From Cloeon dipterum (lineage: Eukaryota > Arthropoda > Insecta > Ephemeroptera > Baetidae), in NCBI RefSeq assembly GCF_949628265.1, contig NC_088788.1, forward strand, positions 5,456,001-5,520,000: 64,000 nt of DNA, given 5' to 3'. Within the stretch, counting starts at the first letter, position 1; every line of letters starts with the position of its first letter. The notes under the pieces were generated by a model. The model was given only the letters and a program-made list of their open reading frames with translations. It searched no databases and was not told where the DNA came from. Made by a program: the position numbers and the translations under genes. Below, piece after piece: positions 1-12,400 of this stretch.

Positions 1-419
1 TGGATCGTGGATTGGAAATAATGACAAAATTCGTCGAGACCATCACTTATTTCTGTTGTCTACCAGTAACAGGCGGCAAGCTGTGCCGCATGGCGAGACA
101 GCGAGAAGGAGAAAAGGAGAGTAGATGAGAGAGACAGTTCATGCGTTTGTTCATTCTTGATTCTGTTTGCCAGTGGTGGATGGGAGGAAGGGGGAAGGGG
201 AAATAGATCAACCAGCAAATCCGGCGTTATGCATTCTTTCGTCATAATATTTGTCATTTTTATTGCGAGAGGCACAGTGTTTTTGTTGGAAGTTCCAAGG
301 ATTCAGAGAAAGAGAAGGTGAGAAGAGCCAATTTTTGATAGTAATGAACTTCTTCAGACCACTCGGACCAGCATTATGTATTGAGTCATGAAGGATTTTG
401 AGTAAGTATGTAGATATTA
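1..419. other. host flank left of the giant MULE
   Basis: Sequence outside the transposon. It holds only short open frames without recognisable domains and I see no gene in it. The transposon target duplication begins at 420. The other flank resumes at 20578 and lies about 450 bp upstream of the first coding exon of a zinc-finger gene, so this stretch could be part of that gene's upstream region or 5' UTR intron; that is inference only. Confidence 0.4.
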
Positions 420-428
420 TTAATGTAA
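420..428. repeat. 9-bp target site duplication, left copy
   Basis: TTAATGTAA, repeated exactly at 20569-20577. A 9-bp duplication is the usual size for Mutator-like transposons, and it fixes the left boundary of the element at 429. Confidence 0.88.
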
Positions 429-1020
429 GAATAAAGCTATTCACACCAGATTTGGTGCGAGCAATGTTTTCAATTTGCTATTCGCACCAGGAGCTGGTGC
501 GAATAAGAACTCTCAATTTGCTATTCGCGCCAGGTCCTGGTGCGAACTGCCCTCCCAGGTAACTATTCGCACCAGGTGGTAGGGGTGCATTTGAAGCACG
601 TGTTGGCGCACCTGGTGCGAATAATTTTGCACAGGTATCTGTTCGCGCCATATTTGAGAGGGGAACTAGATACGATGACGTCATAACATTATTCGTGAAA
701 TGAGGAACGTTCAGCTTCCTTTTGGCGGTGAATTTTTACAAAATGGCGGACAAACGCAAACGGCGTAGTTACGCTCCTCGCTTTCCCAGGTCAAAATCAG
801 CCTTTTCAGGGTGGCAATCGCGCCTAAAGCGACCTGAATAAGTGTCATCGCATAAGAGTCGGATAGGGTGTACACGAGAAAGGTACGAAACTTTTTTATT
901 TATTTGACCAATGATGAAAATTTAGCTAATATTCAACCATGCCATTCGCAGTTCCCAAATATTATGCTAATTCGCTGTAATAATATGCAGATTCCTGAGA
1001 GCTGAACGACGCCAAGGTCA
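429..1020. repeat. outer terminal inverted repeat, left
   Basis: 592 bp, matching the reverse complement of 19977-20568 along its full length with few mismatches. The first 250 bp are themselves built from short palindromic motifs of the type GCACCAGG..CCTGGTGCGAATA, repeated about five times with changing centres. Such clustered palindromes are candidate transposase binding sites. Confidence 0.88.
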
Positions 1021-2145
1021 ATGGGCAGGCGCCGCTATGAAAATTTTTGCGGAGCAGAGATACGCAGTGGCTGATGGGCAGGCGCCGCTATGAAAATTTT
1101 CCGGAGCAGAGCTACGCAATGACTGATGGGCAGGCGCTGCTATGTAAATTCTCCGGAGCAGAGATACGCAGTGGCTGATGGGCAGGCGTTCCCATGGAGT
1201 CACCTGAGAGGTGTTGCACCCTGGCTGCGAGTGCTGGCGCCGCCGTGGGTGATGGGCAGGCGCCGCTATGAAAATTTTCCGGAGCAGAGGTACGCAATGA
1301 CTGATGGGCAGGCGCTGCTATGTAAATTCTCCGGAGCAGAGATACGCAGTGGCTGATGGGCAGGCGTTCCCATTGAGTCTTCTGAGAGGTGTTGTACCCT
1401 GGCCGCGAGTGCTGGCGCCGCCGTGGGTGATGGGCAGGCGCCGCTATGAAAAATTTCCGGAGCAGAGCTACGCAGTGACTGATGGGCAGGCGCCGCCATG
1501 GAGTCACCTGAGAGGAGGCCGACGCTTTTCCCATCCGCAGGCGCTGCCATCCAGATGGCTTGAGTGAAAGCGACCCTGGCTCAAGTGGCAATCACCGTAA
1601 TGCAGTTGAATTATATTTTTCTTCCATTCATTCGTGAATTAAATCTTTGAAACCATTTATAATAATTTATTTGTCAGTGCAGTTGCCACCATTGAGTCTT
1701 CTGAGAGGTGTTGTACCCTGGCCGCGAGTGCTGGCGCCGCCGTGGGTGATGGGCAGGCGCCGCTATGAAAAATTTCCGGAGCAGAGCTACGCAGTGACTG
1801 ATGGGCAGGCGCCGCCATGGAGTCACCTGAGAGGAGGCCGACGCTTTTCCCATCCGCAGGCGCTGCCATCCAGATGGCTTGAGTGAAAGCGACCCTGGCT
1901 CAAGTGGCAATCACCGTAATGCAGTTGAATTATATTTTTCTTCCATTCATTCGTGAATTAAATCTTTGAAACCATTTATAATAATTTATTTGTCAGTGCA
2001 GTTGCCACCATTGAGTCTTCTGAGAGGTGTTGTACCCTGGCTGCGAGTGCTGGCGCCGCCGTGGGTGATGGGCAGGCGCCGCTATGAAAATTTTCCGGAG
2101 CAGAGCTACGCAGTGACTAATGGGCAGGCGCCGTTGTGCTGATCA
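1021..2145. repeat. subterminal GC-rich tandem array, left arm
   Basis: Several copies of a unit containing ATGGGCAGGCGCCGCTATGA and GGAGCAGAG[CA]TACGCAGT, organised as a short unit (about 60-180 bp) within a longer unit of about 319 bp that also holds an AT-rich spacer with AATAATTTATTTGTCAGTGC. Copies are nearly identical to one another and inverted relative to the right-hand array. The short open frames here are by-products of stop-free repeats, not genes. A diverged copy trails off to about 2215. Confidence 0.85.
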
Positions 2146-2687
2146 TCCTAGTTGATAGACACTTTGAGTGATAGCCTGGCGCCTCAATGCAGAGCGACGC
2201 CGTGCTTGTTCACCTGGCATCGCAAAACGCAGTGGAAATAGACGCACCATCAAAGTCATCCAAGTATTGTGCTATTTTTAAATTTCCTATCACCGAATTA
2301 AAATTGTAAATAGGATATAATTTTTTAGTTAGCTGTGATTGAGTTATTTGTCAGGTTAGCTTCTGTTTTTACGGATATATTTTTAGTTATGAGGAGTTTG
2401 AATGCTGTTCAAATGCTGCTTTAGATCGAATAGTATTACTTTAACTAAGTTTTGTTTTCATTTTAGGTACCTCTTATTTACACCATAATAAAATTCTTGG
2501 GTTTAAATGCAAACACTTTTGTTTAATGAACTTCTCCATACCTTAGTAAAATTCAAATCAGTTTGAATTCCGTGTTGTCTCCACATTGTAATATCATCAA
2601 AATAGTTTGGAAAAATCATTTAATTTAGTTTATTGAACAGATTAGTAGCAGTCAAGCTGACATCAGTAATTCAAGTTAAGGCAGAGT
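2146..2687. other. spacer downstream of the transposase gene
   Basis: AT-rich sequence between the left array and the transposase stop codon. It should contain the 3' UTR and polyadenylation site of the transposase; AT-rich stretches near 2480-2650 could serve, but I cannot pick a single site. No gene seen. Confidence 0.4.
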
Positions 2688-3493
2688 TCAATGGTCACAA
2701 TTCATGCAATGCCAATCTTCCATGTCTCTGAAAGTCATGTTCAGGCTGTCATCGTTTGCCTTGGGATGACCGATGCAATCTGCATGGTACCAAGTGGCAC
2801 AGTTTTCACACTCAAGCATTTTTAGTTTGAAATTGGCTGGCATTTTGCAAACGCAATAGAGTGGTTCATGAACAACAGCTTTGACAAAGTCTGAAACATT
2901 TGGACCCTTCTTCGGTCTCGAGGGGAAATCGATAGGCTCGTTTTTTTGTAACATTTTTACCAAGTTTTGTTTCATCCCTTCAGTGATGTATGCTTTGTTG
3001 GGGTCAACAAACCCCTTAGTCAATAATTGGACCAGGTTTGCAAGAGCGTAGAGTCCGCTCAATGTGATGCTTGAGTTGGTGTCACACTTCATAACAGTAA
3101 TATTCAATTCTTTCAAGGACTGCTCACAGCAAATCTCCGCTAGTTGGAATAGAAATTCATCCTCAATTCTTTTTGGATTTGCTACAGGTACTGAATTGAA
3201 CAACTCAAAAGTTGTCCCATTATATCTGCATAACATCCAATGTTCTTTGCATCTTAAGAGCTGTAAGTACATCTTGCCTGATGATGGGTGTTCAATGTAT
3301 GGGAGCTTCTTGTCATCTTTCTCGTCAAACTCGAATTTATGCAGTCCCTGGATTTGGCTGTATTTTGTTTTCAGCATTTCCAGCGACGAGTTGATCAATT
3401 GGATCGGAAGTCGTCCTTCTGGCTCCGAAAATTCGTAAATTTCTCGTTGTTGAAGATTGTACTTTGGCTTCGCTAGTTCTTTGTTCATATGCT
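2688..3493 (-). CDS. transposase last exon: Ulp1-like domain plus PHD finger
   Basis: 268 codons. The first half resembles the Ulp1/C48 cysteine-protease fold: LQLLRCKEHWMLCRYNG, then TFELFNSVP, then ITLSGLYALANLVQLL, corresponding to the family's HW, YDS and Q..DCGvfAla blocks. His is kept, Asp is Asn, and the catalytic Cys position reads Ser, so it is probably not a protease. The last 60 residues are a C4HC3 PHD finger (YCVCKMP, CENCATWYHADC, WHCMNC), which could read chromatin marks and steer integration. The upstream small exons add an acidic linker and an AT-hook. Confidence 0.75.
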
Positions 3494-6400
3494 CTAGAAA
3501 ATATTGATAACAAAATAGTCAAAACGTCTGCCCTTTTATAAATAAAGGTTATATACCTTTGCGCTGTAGTTCACTTGAAAGTTGCTCAAGAGGTTGAGAT
3601 TTTACTTTTTGATTTTTTGGCCTTCCTCTTACTTTTGGTTTGGAGATTCCAGTTGTCGATGGTTGGCTCAATGTTTGTAGGTATGAACCTGCTGCAACAA
3701 AACATTTAGAAATAATTTGGTATTGGGAGATTTTTAGTATTTTTGTTTTTCGACTTACCTTCGACAACTTCGATTTCTGTACCTCTTTGCATGCCAGCTG
3801 TCAAATCCAATATGTTTGTAGTTGTGGCCTTATCTGATTCAAAATTAATTGAAAAATAATTATATGCTGCAGATAATTTCCACTGTTATTTTTTTATATA
3901 CCTTGAGGTTCAGCAGCTGCTCTCGGAAAACGCTGAATCAGCTGTTGGCCATAAGTTTGCTCCAATATGTCATCAAATTCTTTGGCTGCGTTTTAAATTA
4001 TTAAAAAGCCAACAGTTTTGAATATTTAATATTACCTGCTTGATGTTGGTTCTCCTCCGATTCCAAATCATGACCAGGTGTTTTCTCGGTTTTCTCTGTG
4101 TATTTGATAGGCGTACTTGTTGTTGGCATATCGGGACTCACTGCAAATAACGCAATAAATAGTATTTGATTCATTTACCACCAAAAGTTTTTGTCAAACT
4201 TGTAGAAAGGTTAAATAAATAAAAATACCTTCAAAAATATCAGAAAGGGTCTCATCGTGCACGATGTTAGTCACCTGTTGGTTTGCATCTCCTAAAAATT
4301 CATGAAAGCATTTTAATGGACCAGCTAAAATTGTATAGTCAAATATAAACAGTTTAAGAGTATCAAAGATGGACAATATTTTTTGTGTAAAAATATTTTA
4401 AGTCTTCTAAAATTGAGAATTATGGATTGTGTGGCTTAAGTAATATTTTATATAACGAATATTTAAACTCCGATTTAATTTTTGGCCAGACTGATTCGTA
4501 AAAAATACCTGAATAAGCTACGCTCTTCTCTAGCTCATCAACAATCCGCTTCACTTGTGAGTCTATTAATGGTCCCGTTTCGCAACTTTTAGGGGACTCT
4601 GTACCTGAATCTATAAACCATAATTAATGTGTGTCATATATATCTGTCTATTGCTACTTTACCGTCAATCACACTTTTGTCAGTTTCAGATATTGTCAGT
4701 TCTGTTACATCAACGTGCTTCTGCGATGAGAGTTCTTGAATACCTGCACCTTGAGTGATATCCTCGTCATCTGTGCACTCTATTATATTGGCTGAACTTT
4801 GAGAACTCCCTGATTCTTCGACTACTTCTTCATTTCGTTTTGATCGGTATAAGTTTTATATTGTTCAATTTGCAATCGGTAATTTAGTACCTTCTCCTGT
4901 GCCACTGATGACAAAGTCTTGTTGGTTAACCATATATTCCTTTAGCTGCAATAGTTTGTTTAAATTCATCTCAAATTTTTTCTTTGGCATGACTGAGAGA
5001 GCTGTTGCTATGGCTTTGCACACTTCGCTTGCTTTGTTGTACTTTTGTGCCTCGGTGAATGCAGCTTGAGATGGGATCACAATTCGTCTTGGGCCCTGAA
5101 ACATATTCAATCTATTTTTTATTGTTTGGTTGACTTTCTATTACAATTATTAGAAAACTAAGTGCTTTATGGGGTATGTAGCGGGGTCAAAGGGGTCAAA
5201 GTGATGTTGTGATGAAATTATATTGAGTTCGAAGAAAATTCTCGGGAGATATTTTAATTTTTTGTATAAAAATTTAATTAGTGTCATACTAAAAATTATT
5301 CTAATAACTGACATATCAATATTTACACCCACCGATTCTGGTGTTGCAGTGTTTATTTCATCTGCCGTCACATCCAAGTTTTGATAGAAAAGGTGATACC
5401 GAAGTGGAATATCAATCATTGAAATAATAGGATCTTCTTTCTGCATCCTTCTAAATGACAAGATGTGGCTGCAGGGCAGTCCCTCTTGTTTGAATCGCAA
5501 ACACGTACAGCTGATTCTTGTAGTTTTGTAACTTTGTAGTTTCTTGTCGTATCCTACTTCTGTCAATTCAGTCTTGGACTTTGCATCTGATCCTTCCAAA
5601 AGTTTGACAGCAAACTCTGTGCATTTATTTGCTAGAATTCCTCTCATTTCTGATTTGATAGGACCTCTGAAAATTCTGCTTTTGGCCATATCGACGTGTG
5701 CTTCATGCGCCTTCTTTGCTGTGAGGTTTTCCTGTATCAGAAGCATTTTCTGCATGGCTTCTTTCAGGTTGCAGTTTTTGTTTAATATTGCCCCAAGTAC
5801 TCTATTGTGGCTTTCCACGTGGTTTGTGGTGCGGACTCCGAAGTTGTGCGTCATTGCCTTTCCAAAAGGTGTCCATTGCTGTACAATTGGATGCCAGTTC
5901 TTGTTGAAGTAATCCATGTAAGGATGGCTAGTGCCTAGCAAAGTTTGTAGCTGGGAATAGCTGGTATTGTAGGAATCAAGACTCTTGCTGTTCAACAACT
6001 TGTTGACAAGTTCTCTGGCGCTCTCTTTCAATTCTGCGCCTACCAGTCTCAACCTCTCTATCAGGTGTTTGGACACGTGGAAATAGCAAAGGTGAATGGA
6101 AGCAGGGGGGAAAACTGATTTCACAGCCGAAATTTCCGACATATCTTTGTCGACCAAAACAGTGGCTGTCTTTTCACAGGCGGCTCCTTGTGCATCCTTA
6201 AATGCAGCTAGCAGGCTTGTAACGGTGCCTTTTGTTTCATCTATCATGATGCCGTATCCCGCTACTCGTCCATGTCCTTCTCCGTCAACAACCATCAACG
6301 TCATGATCGGTAGACGAAACGAGTTCTTGTTGTACGTGGCATCCATTGCCAATAGCTCTGGAAATTTTGCAAAAGCCCTCTTCATGGTACTTGTAATGAT

Positions 6401-9400
6401 CAGCATGCATCTGAATTGGGATTTGTCGGTTGGCTCGTACAGAACTTGGTATGATCCTGAAATCAGGTTTTTAATAAATCTTGATCTACATATAACCCTA
6501 ACAAAAATTTTTAATCCAAAACTGTAACAAAACATATAACAAAACATGGTTTGAAACGTATAGCAAAACACTATGCTTAAATTGCACCATCCGAAATGGT
6601 CTGAAACGCGGTTTCGTACCGGTTTCACCCTTCAGGCTAGAAACGGCACTTAACATGATGAGCTGGTTGCATATAACTTCCTTTGATCAGCACTGCCGGT
6701 TGCATAACCCTCTTAATTCAAAGCGGGTTGCATACATTTTATTTTTTAATATTATTATTTCTTTACTAGAAAAGGTGATTTATCAAAATGATAGCTGCAC
6801 GTATTGATTGGATTATTATTTATTTCAATTAGCCACTACTTCAATTCAGTTTTCACGCGCTCGTCGTTGAGTGGTATCAAATTTCTTCTAGGCTGTTGTG
6901 GCTCTCTGCAACTCAGCTTTCCCTGATCTACCATTGAAGATACAATTCTATTACTCTAGTCGGAGTGGGCTGAGTCTTCAGTTGGTGGATCTCGTCACGA
7001 CGCTGTTCACTTCTTTTCTTCGTGGCCGACCGCATGTCACCTGTACGCAGAGTCTTCTTCAGACGAAGAAGAGGCCGCTGGGCTCTGCTCGTGGGGTGGT
7101 TCGCGGTTCTCATGGGTGGTTTTGCGTCGTGCTGCTTTGCTTGCTCGTTGACGGTGCCTTGCTTTGGCCGCCGCACCGAGACAGCAGACACTTATTCTGC
7201 GTGCGCGGCTGGCACCGTCAACCAACAAGCTGAGCAGCACGACGCAAAACCACTGATGGGCACCAAACTAATTGCCCAGGAACAGAGCCCAGCGGCCCCT
7301 ACTCCATCTGAAGTACAGGCGACATGCAGCACGAAGAAGAGAATTGAACAGCGTCGAGGGATGCACCTTAATGCTCATCGGGGCAGGGCCCACTCAGACT
7401 AGAGTAATTATTGCCACAATACTAGATTAGGGAACTATCGGTTTGTCTTCCTTGCTCTTCGATAAATTGCGGCTCTTGGGTCTGCAGACACGCGCGTTGG
7501 GGCCGAAGAAGTGACACAACACTGGCGCTCTATGAATATTTTAGTATCATTAGCAATACATATTATCGATCAATGCAATCCTTTTAATTACCTTTGTAGA
7601 AATTTCCTTTTGATTTTGGGTCGTTCTAATATTTTCTCTCATTTGTAGCGAGATTCCTTTTTCATATTGATGGTTATTGCGTTGATGTTGTCAGGTTTGC
7701 AATTCAATCAGCTGCAGCCTATCACGAACGCTGAAAAAAATAATTGCATTTTAATATAAAGTTCCATAAATTAAAAATTAAAACTTATTCTGCTTTCCAG
7801 AGAGGTTAACGCAATATAATTAACAATTTGTCGTACAAAAATTAAACGTGCATTAATTTATTTTCTTGCGAAATTCTTCACAAGGGAAAAAAGTTCACCT
7901 ACTTCTATAGTTTTTGAGTTGTTTGGGCAGGTTGTTGGAAAAGTAAGTTTGCACGTTTTCTCAGGGCTGTATTCCGTTACGTCAATGAGTAGCGACCTGT
8001 AAGTAACAGAGGAAATATAAATCATGGACACAAATAATATCAAAATAATTTTATAAATTATTCAGAAAATATGTATGCAAAAAATATTCTAATGGTCTAG
8101 TGCCTTTATTTATCATTATTTTATAAAACAAAAACCTTATTGAATTATAAATTTTCTAGTAAAGTTGCATCAAATGCTTAATTGAGTTTTTACTTTGGCC
8201 AGACTTTGGCGGCTTATCGGGCAACTTTGGCTGATTGCTGGTACAACCCCTTTTATCAAACATCGGTTTTGTGCACATATCAATAGCCAGCAACCTTCCG
8301 ACAGAGATTTTAGCGCCGATTAAATATTTTAGCTAAATCGCGCGCCGCGCGGCCCGCGCGTGCAGGCGGGCAGAGCGTAGGCGGGTGGCGGACAATAATC
8401 ACATCCCATTGGGCCTGCTCTCTTTGGGCAGGGGGGAGATTCTGACAGTGCAATTAAAAACACGGGGGTTTTTTACCTTCTCGTCAGGGTAGGGTCCCAG
8501 GGTCGGCCGGTCAGGGTTCAGATAGGAGCGTAGCTGGGTCTGCTGCCGGGCCGCGGTGGCTCCGCGAAGTGCAACCCGGCGCGGGTGCGATGAGCGGCGC
8601 AAAACGAAATTTTCTTTCTTCTCCTTTCTGTTCAGGGCAAAGCTCAAAATAATTTTTAAGTGCAATTGGTGAAAAGTTCTTACCTTGAAGAGAAGCCTGG
8701 CGTTGTATGCTCTTCTGCGGAACCATTTTTTTGCGCGCTAAAACTGACCCGGCAAAACGCGGGAGGCCGGCTTCGATACACACACATCTTGCTTCGTGCA
8801 ACTCAATGAAAGCAACTGCCTTGAGTGGTGCTGTTGCATCCGGCCGGCCGGTACATCCCTGAAAAAATTTTTATTCCCTCAAACACCCCTCGATGAGGCG
8901 AGTGCCCGCTTTTAGGCCGATTTGCCTGCAATCACAATGCGCCAGATGCGCGGCGAAACAGAGCCTTTTGTTCCGCTCTCGGCTTTCACCCGCTGCGAGA
9001 TGCAGGCGAGCGGGCCAAGAGCCGCACGAAGTGACAAGTGCATCTCCCTTCTCGAGCCAGCACTGCTTGCTATTCGAGTTAAATTTTATCTCAAAATCAA
9101 CTATTTCCAGAGTGGTTAATTAAAATTCAATTTAAATATGACTGGTAGAACTGTTTCGATAAAATGCCCAAATATTATTGTGTGACCAAATATTAAAAAA
9201 AATAAGGGCATAGAATTTGTCAAGAGGGCAGCGGCTGACCTTGACCTCGGAGGTTGATAAAATTATTATTAGTCGTTTCCAAATTCGAATTGAAACTCAA
9301 ATTGACTAAAATGGTGTTAATCCAATAGCTTATTGCAAAGATATTAAGCCCGACAGCTTTTCATGTTCGTCCCGATTTTTTAGTATTTTTAATTATTTTT

Positions 9401-12400
9401 TAGTTGAGTAGCATAAGGATTGAGAAAACAACCCTTGAATTTTGTTCCCACTTATTCGTGCTGTTCGCAAAATTTTGTATGCTTTTTTGAATCTACTAAA
9501 ACAGCCAATAGCTTCACTTTAAAAAATTAAATTCAAAATAACTAAAAAGTCTGAACTTTTTTCAATAAAGTTGATAGGAACTTTTTGATAGAGAATTTTG
9601 ATATAAATCTTGTGTGAAAATATCACCTAAATCAATGTGATAGAGAACGAGGAAATTGGGCCAAATTGATATTTCGAATAAAACCAACGCTCTCGTGCAA
9701 GCCGCTTTGCTCTCACTCAAGAGCAGACACAGATTTTTTCTTCAAAATCTAAAAATTCGTAACTCCGGTGTTAATCAACGTAGACACTTCGAATTTGAAA
9801 CGTTTTATTTCATTTTATATTCTTAACGTTTTAAGTTATTTTCAACATTTAGCTAAATCCAACAGGAGCGAAGATATTCATAAAAAACGTCATTTTTACA
9901 ATTATTTTAAAAAAGAGTCAATCCAAATGGAGTAAGAGTGGTTTGACAACATTACATGTTAACTTAAATTGTTACAATTTTTGTATGCATGAAGCAATAT
10001 TTTTCTTCAAATATTTCAAATTTTAATGAATTATTCAAACTTTAAATCCGATTTTGATAAGTACCAAGCGCAATAAATAATATTTAAAATTCACCTTTAA
10101 TTTCGTTAAATGATACACTTATTTTTAAGCTATAGTGTAGGGCTCAAACCTTAATTGCGAGCTTCTTTTTCTAAATTATACGTAAATTTTTAGTGCGCGG
10201 CGTGTCTTTGCCGCGCCTAGCAGTGCGTTTCACGAGAATAAGAGGCTGCCGCGCGCGCGTGCAGCCATTGGTCAACACGATGGAAATTTTTAAATTAAAT
10301 AATCAAACCGATTTTGGTAAATCTGGCATTTCAAATAACAATCAAGATTTTATTATTGAAGGGATTGCCTGCTGCTATTTATTTCCTTGCAGATTGCCAG
10401 CAAATTGAACGCTAGAAATGCCGTTCGTAAAATTAATTCAGGCATGCTGGAAAGGTGCACTGCACAGTGCACAGCAACAAAATAGCAAGTCGTAAATTTT
10501 AAAAATTTCACTCTAACGAAAGCATTGTTGCGGTAATGAAACTAATTCAGGATTCTCCTTTAGAAAATAAAATTTTTTAATATGCAACTCGGCTCCTACT
10601 CAATTGTCATAAATAGGGCGTTGGACACAACCATAATATGTTCAATAATAATATTCAAAATGAGATTACGAGTATTAGAATTAATCATATTTAATATTTT
10701 TTAATCAATCGTAAAAAATCACTCATTGCCAGAGTGTGTAAAATCCTTAACTTGGAGCTTTGGTCGACTTGATTTTTTCTTTTAGTCTCTTTTGTTGCGA
10801 GGAGGCTATTTGACCCTCTTCCCTCGCCTGGCATCCCGCTGTTACCGCGCTTTGTTCATGTAGCGCGAACGAATGTATTGTGCCGGCTGGAGAAACCAAC
10901 CTCGCTGCCCCGTAATATTAAAAAGAGAGATTGAAGCGACGGACGGCAACACTAACGCATCCTGCAGGCCATTATTTCGAACCATCTTAAAATTTAACAC
11001 TCCTTGACACCCTCTTACTGACTGACAATATAGGCATGTCTGTGGCGCAAAACTGCAACGCAGGTTGCATAGCTGCGAGTTTAAAAATATTTTTTATATT
11101 AATCGATTTGTTTATTAAATTAAATTATTATTTCTCTTAAAAGACATTAAAGTTAACCTTTTTTGATATGTGTACATTTATAATAATAATTCAAGAATAT
11201 TAAAAATTCAATTAAATTTCATTATTTAATATATTTTATTGAACTAAATTATATTATATTAAATTGTAAAAAGTTGAAGTTTTGAAACTATTCTAAACTA
11301 TCAGACTCGCAGCCAGTTTGTTATAGTTTTGTGAAGTCTGTTAATACATATAACTGCATTTTAGCGTTTACATGGTTTGACCAATTTTGGCAGACTTGTT
11401 TATGCCAGTTTAGTGAAAACTCGGGATTTGGAGCTGGATTTGGTGTTTAGTGCCGTTTCTGCCCCAACTTTGGCACGTTTAAGATCATTTTGCCACAGTT
11501 ACGCCCATGTTTGGACTATTTTTAGACGAAAATTTTTTGTTAGGGAAATATGACAAGTTTTTTAAGTTTTTGCAATTTGTTTTTTTTCATTGGGTGATTG
11601 CACTAATTCAATTTTTTTTATTTATATTATTTTTGTCATGAAACTGGATATTTTGATATAATACGAAATCTTAAATACTCCTGGTTCAATATTATATTTA
11701 AGATATTGGAAACTCGTTCCAAAATAACAGATTTTGGATCTTATGAAACGTAATCAAATTCTATCATAAATGCTTTTTATCAGAAAATGTAAATAATGTA
11801 TTCATATCACCTGCAGGGTCAGCATCCTTTTGTTGCTGCAGGAATTCTACCGCTAGTGCTAATTCCCTCTTGTCCTTGGTGAGTTCACTGAATTTTGTCA
11901 TTTCATCAAGTCTGATGTGTTGCCTAAAAACAAAATAAAAACACTATTTTTTATCTTGGGCAATAATATACACAAAATAGCAATATTCATTTTAAAAATA
12001 TCTGTTTAGAAAGTGACGTCTTCTTAATACACAAGATTTGAAGATACCTCAAAACTTTTATTCCATAGTGGACAAACAATCAATTTTTGTACTTTTAATC
12101 TTTTGTTTAATAGTTTAAAAGTCCTAAGTTTGATTTTTTCCACTACGGAGTGAAAATTTACAGAGTGAAAAACAAGTGTCTGGTCGTTAAAAATTTTGAT
12201 TACTAATTAATATATATTAATATCATGCATATTTTTAAGTTGATAAGTTCAAGAACTGGAAAGCATATCACCCATTAACAATTATTAATGTATCGTACTT
12301 GATATTTGCAATATCTTTGGGCAGGATGGATTTCCCTGTTTCTTTGGCGATCACTTCTCTGATCTTCATGGATCCAACGCCAAGGCTCACCATCTCACCG

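Noticed and set aside
1018-1910. Many open frames of 60-160 codons (MPLEPGSLSL..., MGRRCYVNS...) in the left array
   Set aside because: They recur in every array copy, on both strands and several frames, and reflect stop-free GC-rich repeats rather than genes. The same applies to 16208-19758.
5150-5332. Extension of the transposase core frame to 5150
   Set aside because: Family similarity stops at the GTGGGT donor after 5333; the following codons are AT-rich intron and the next exon at 5095 fits the phase.
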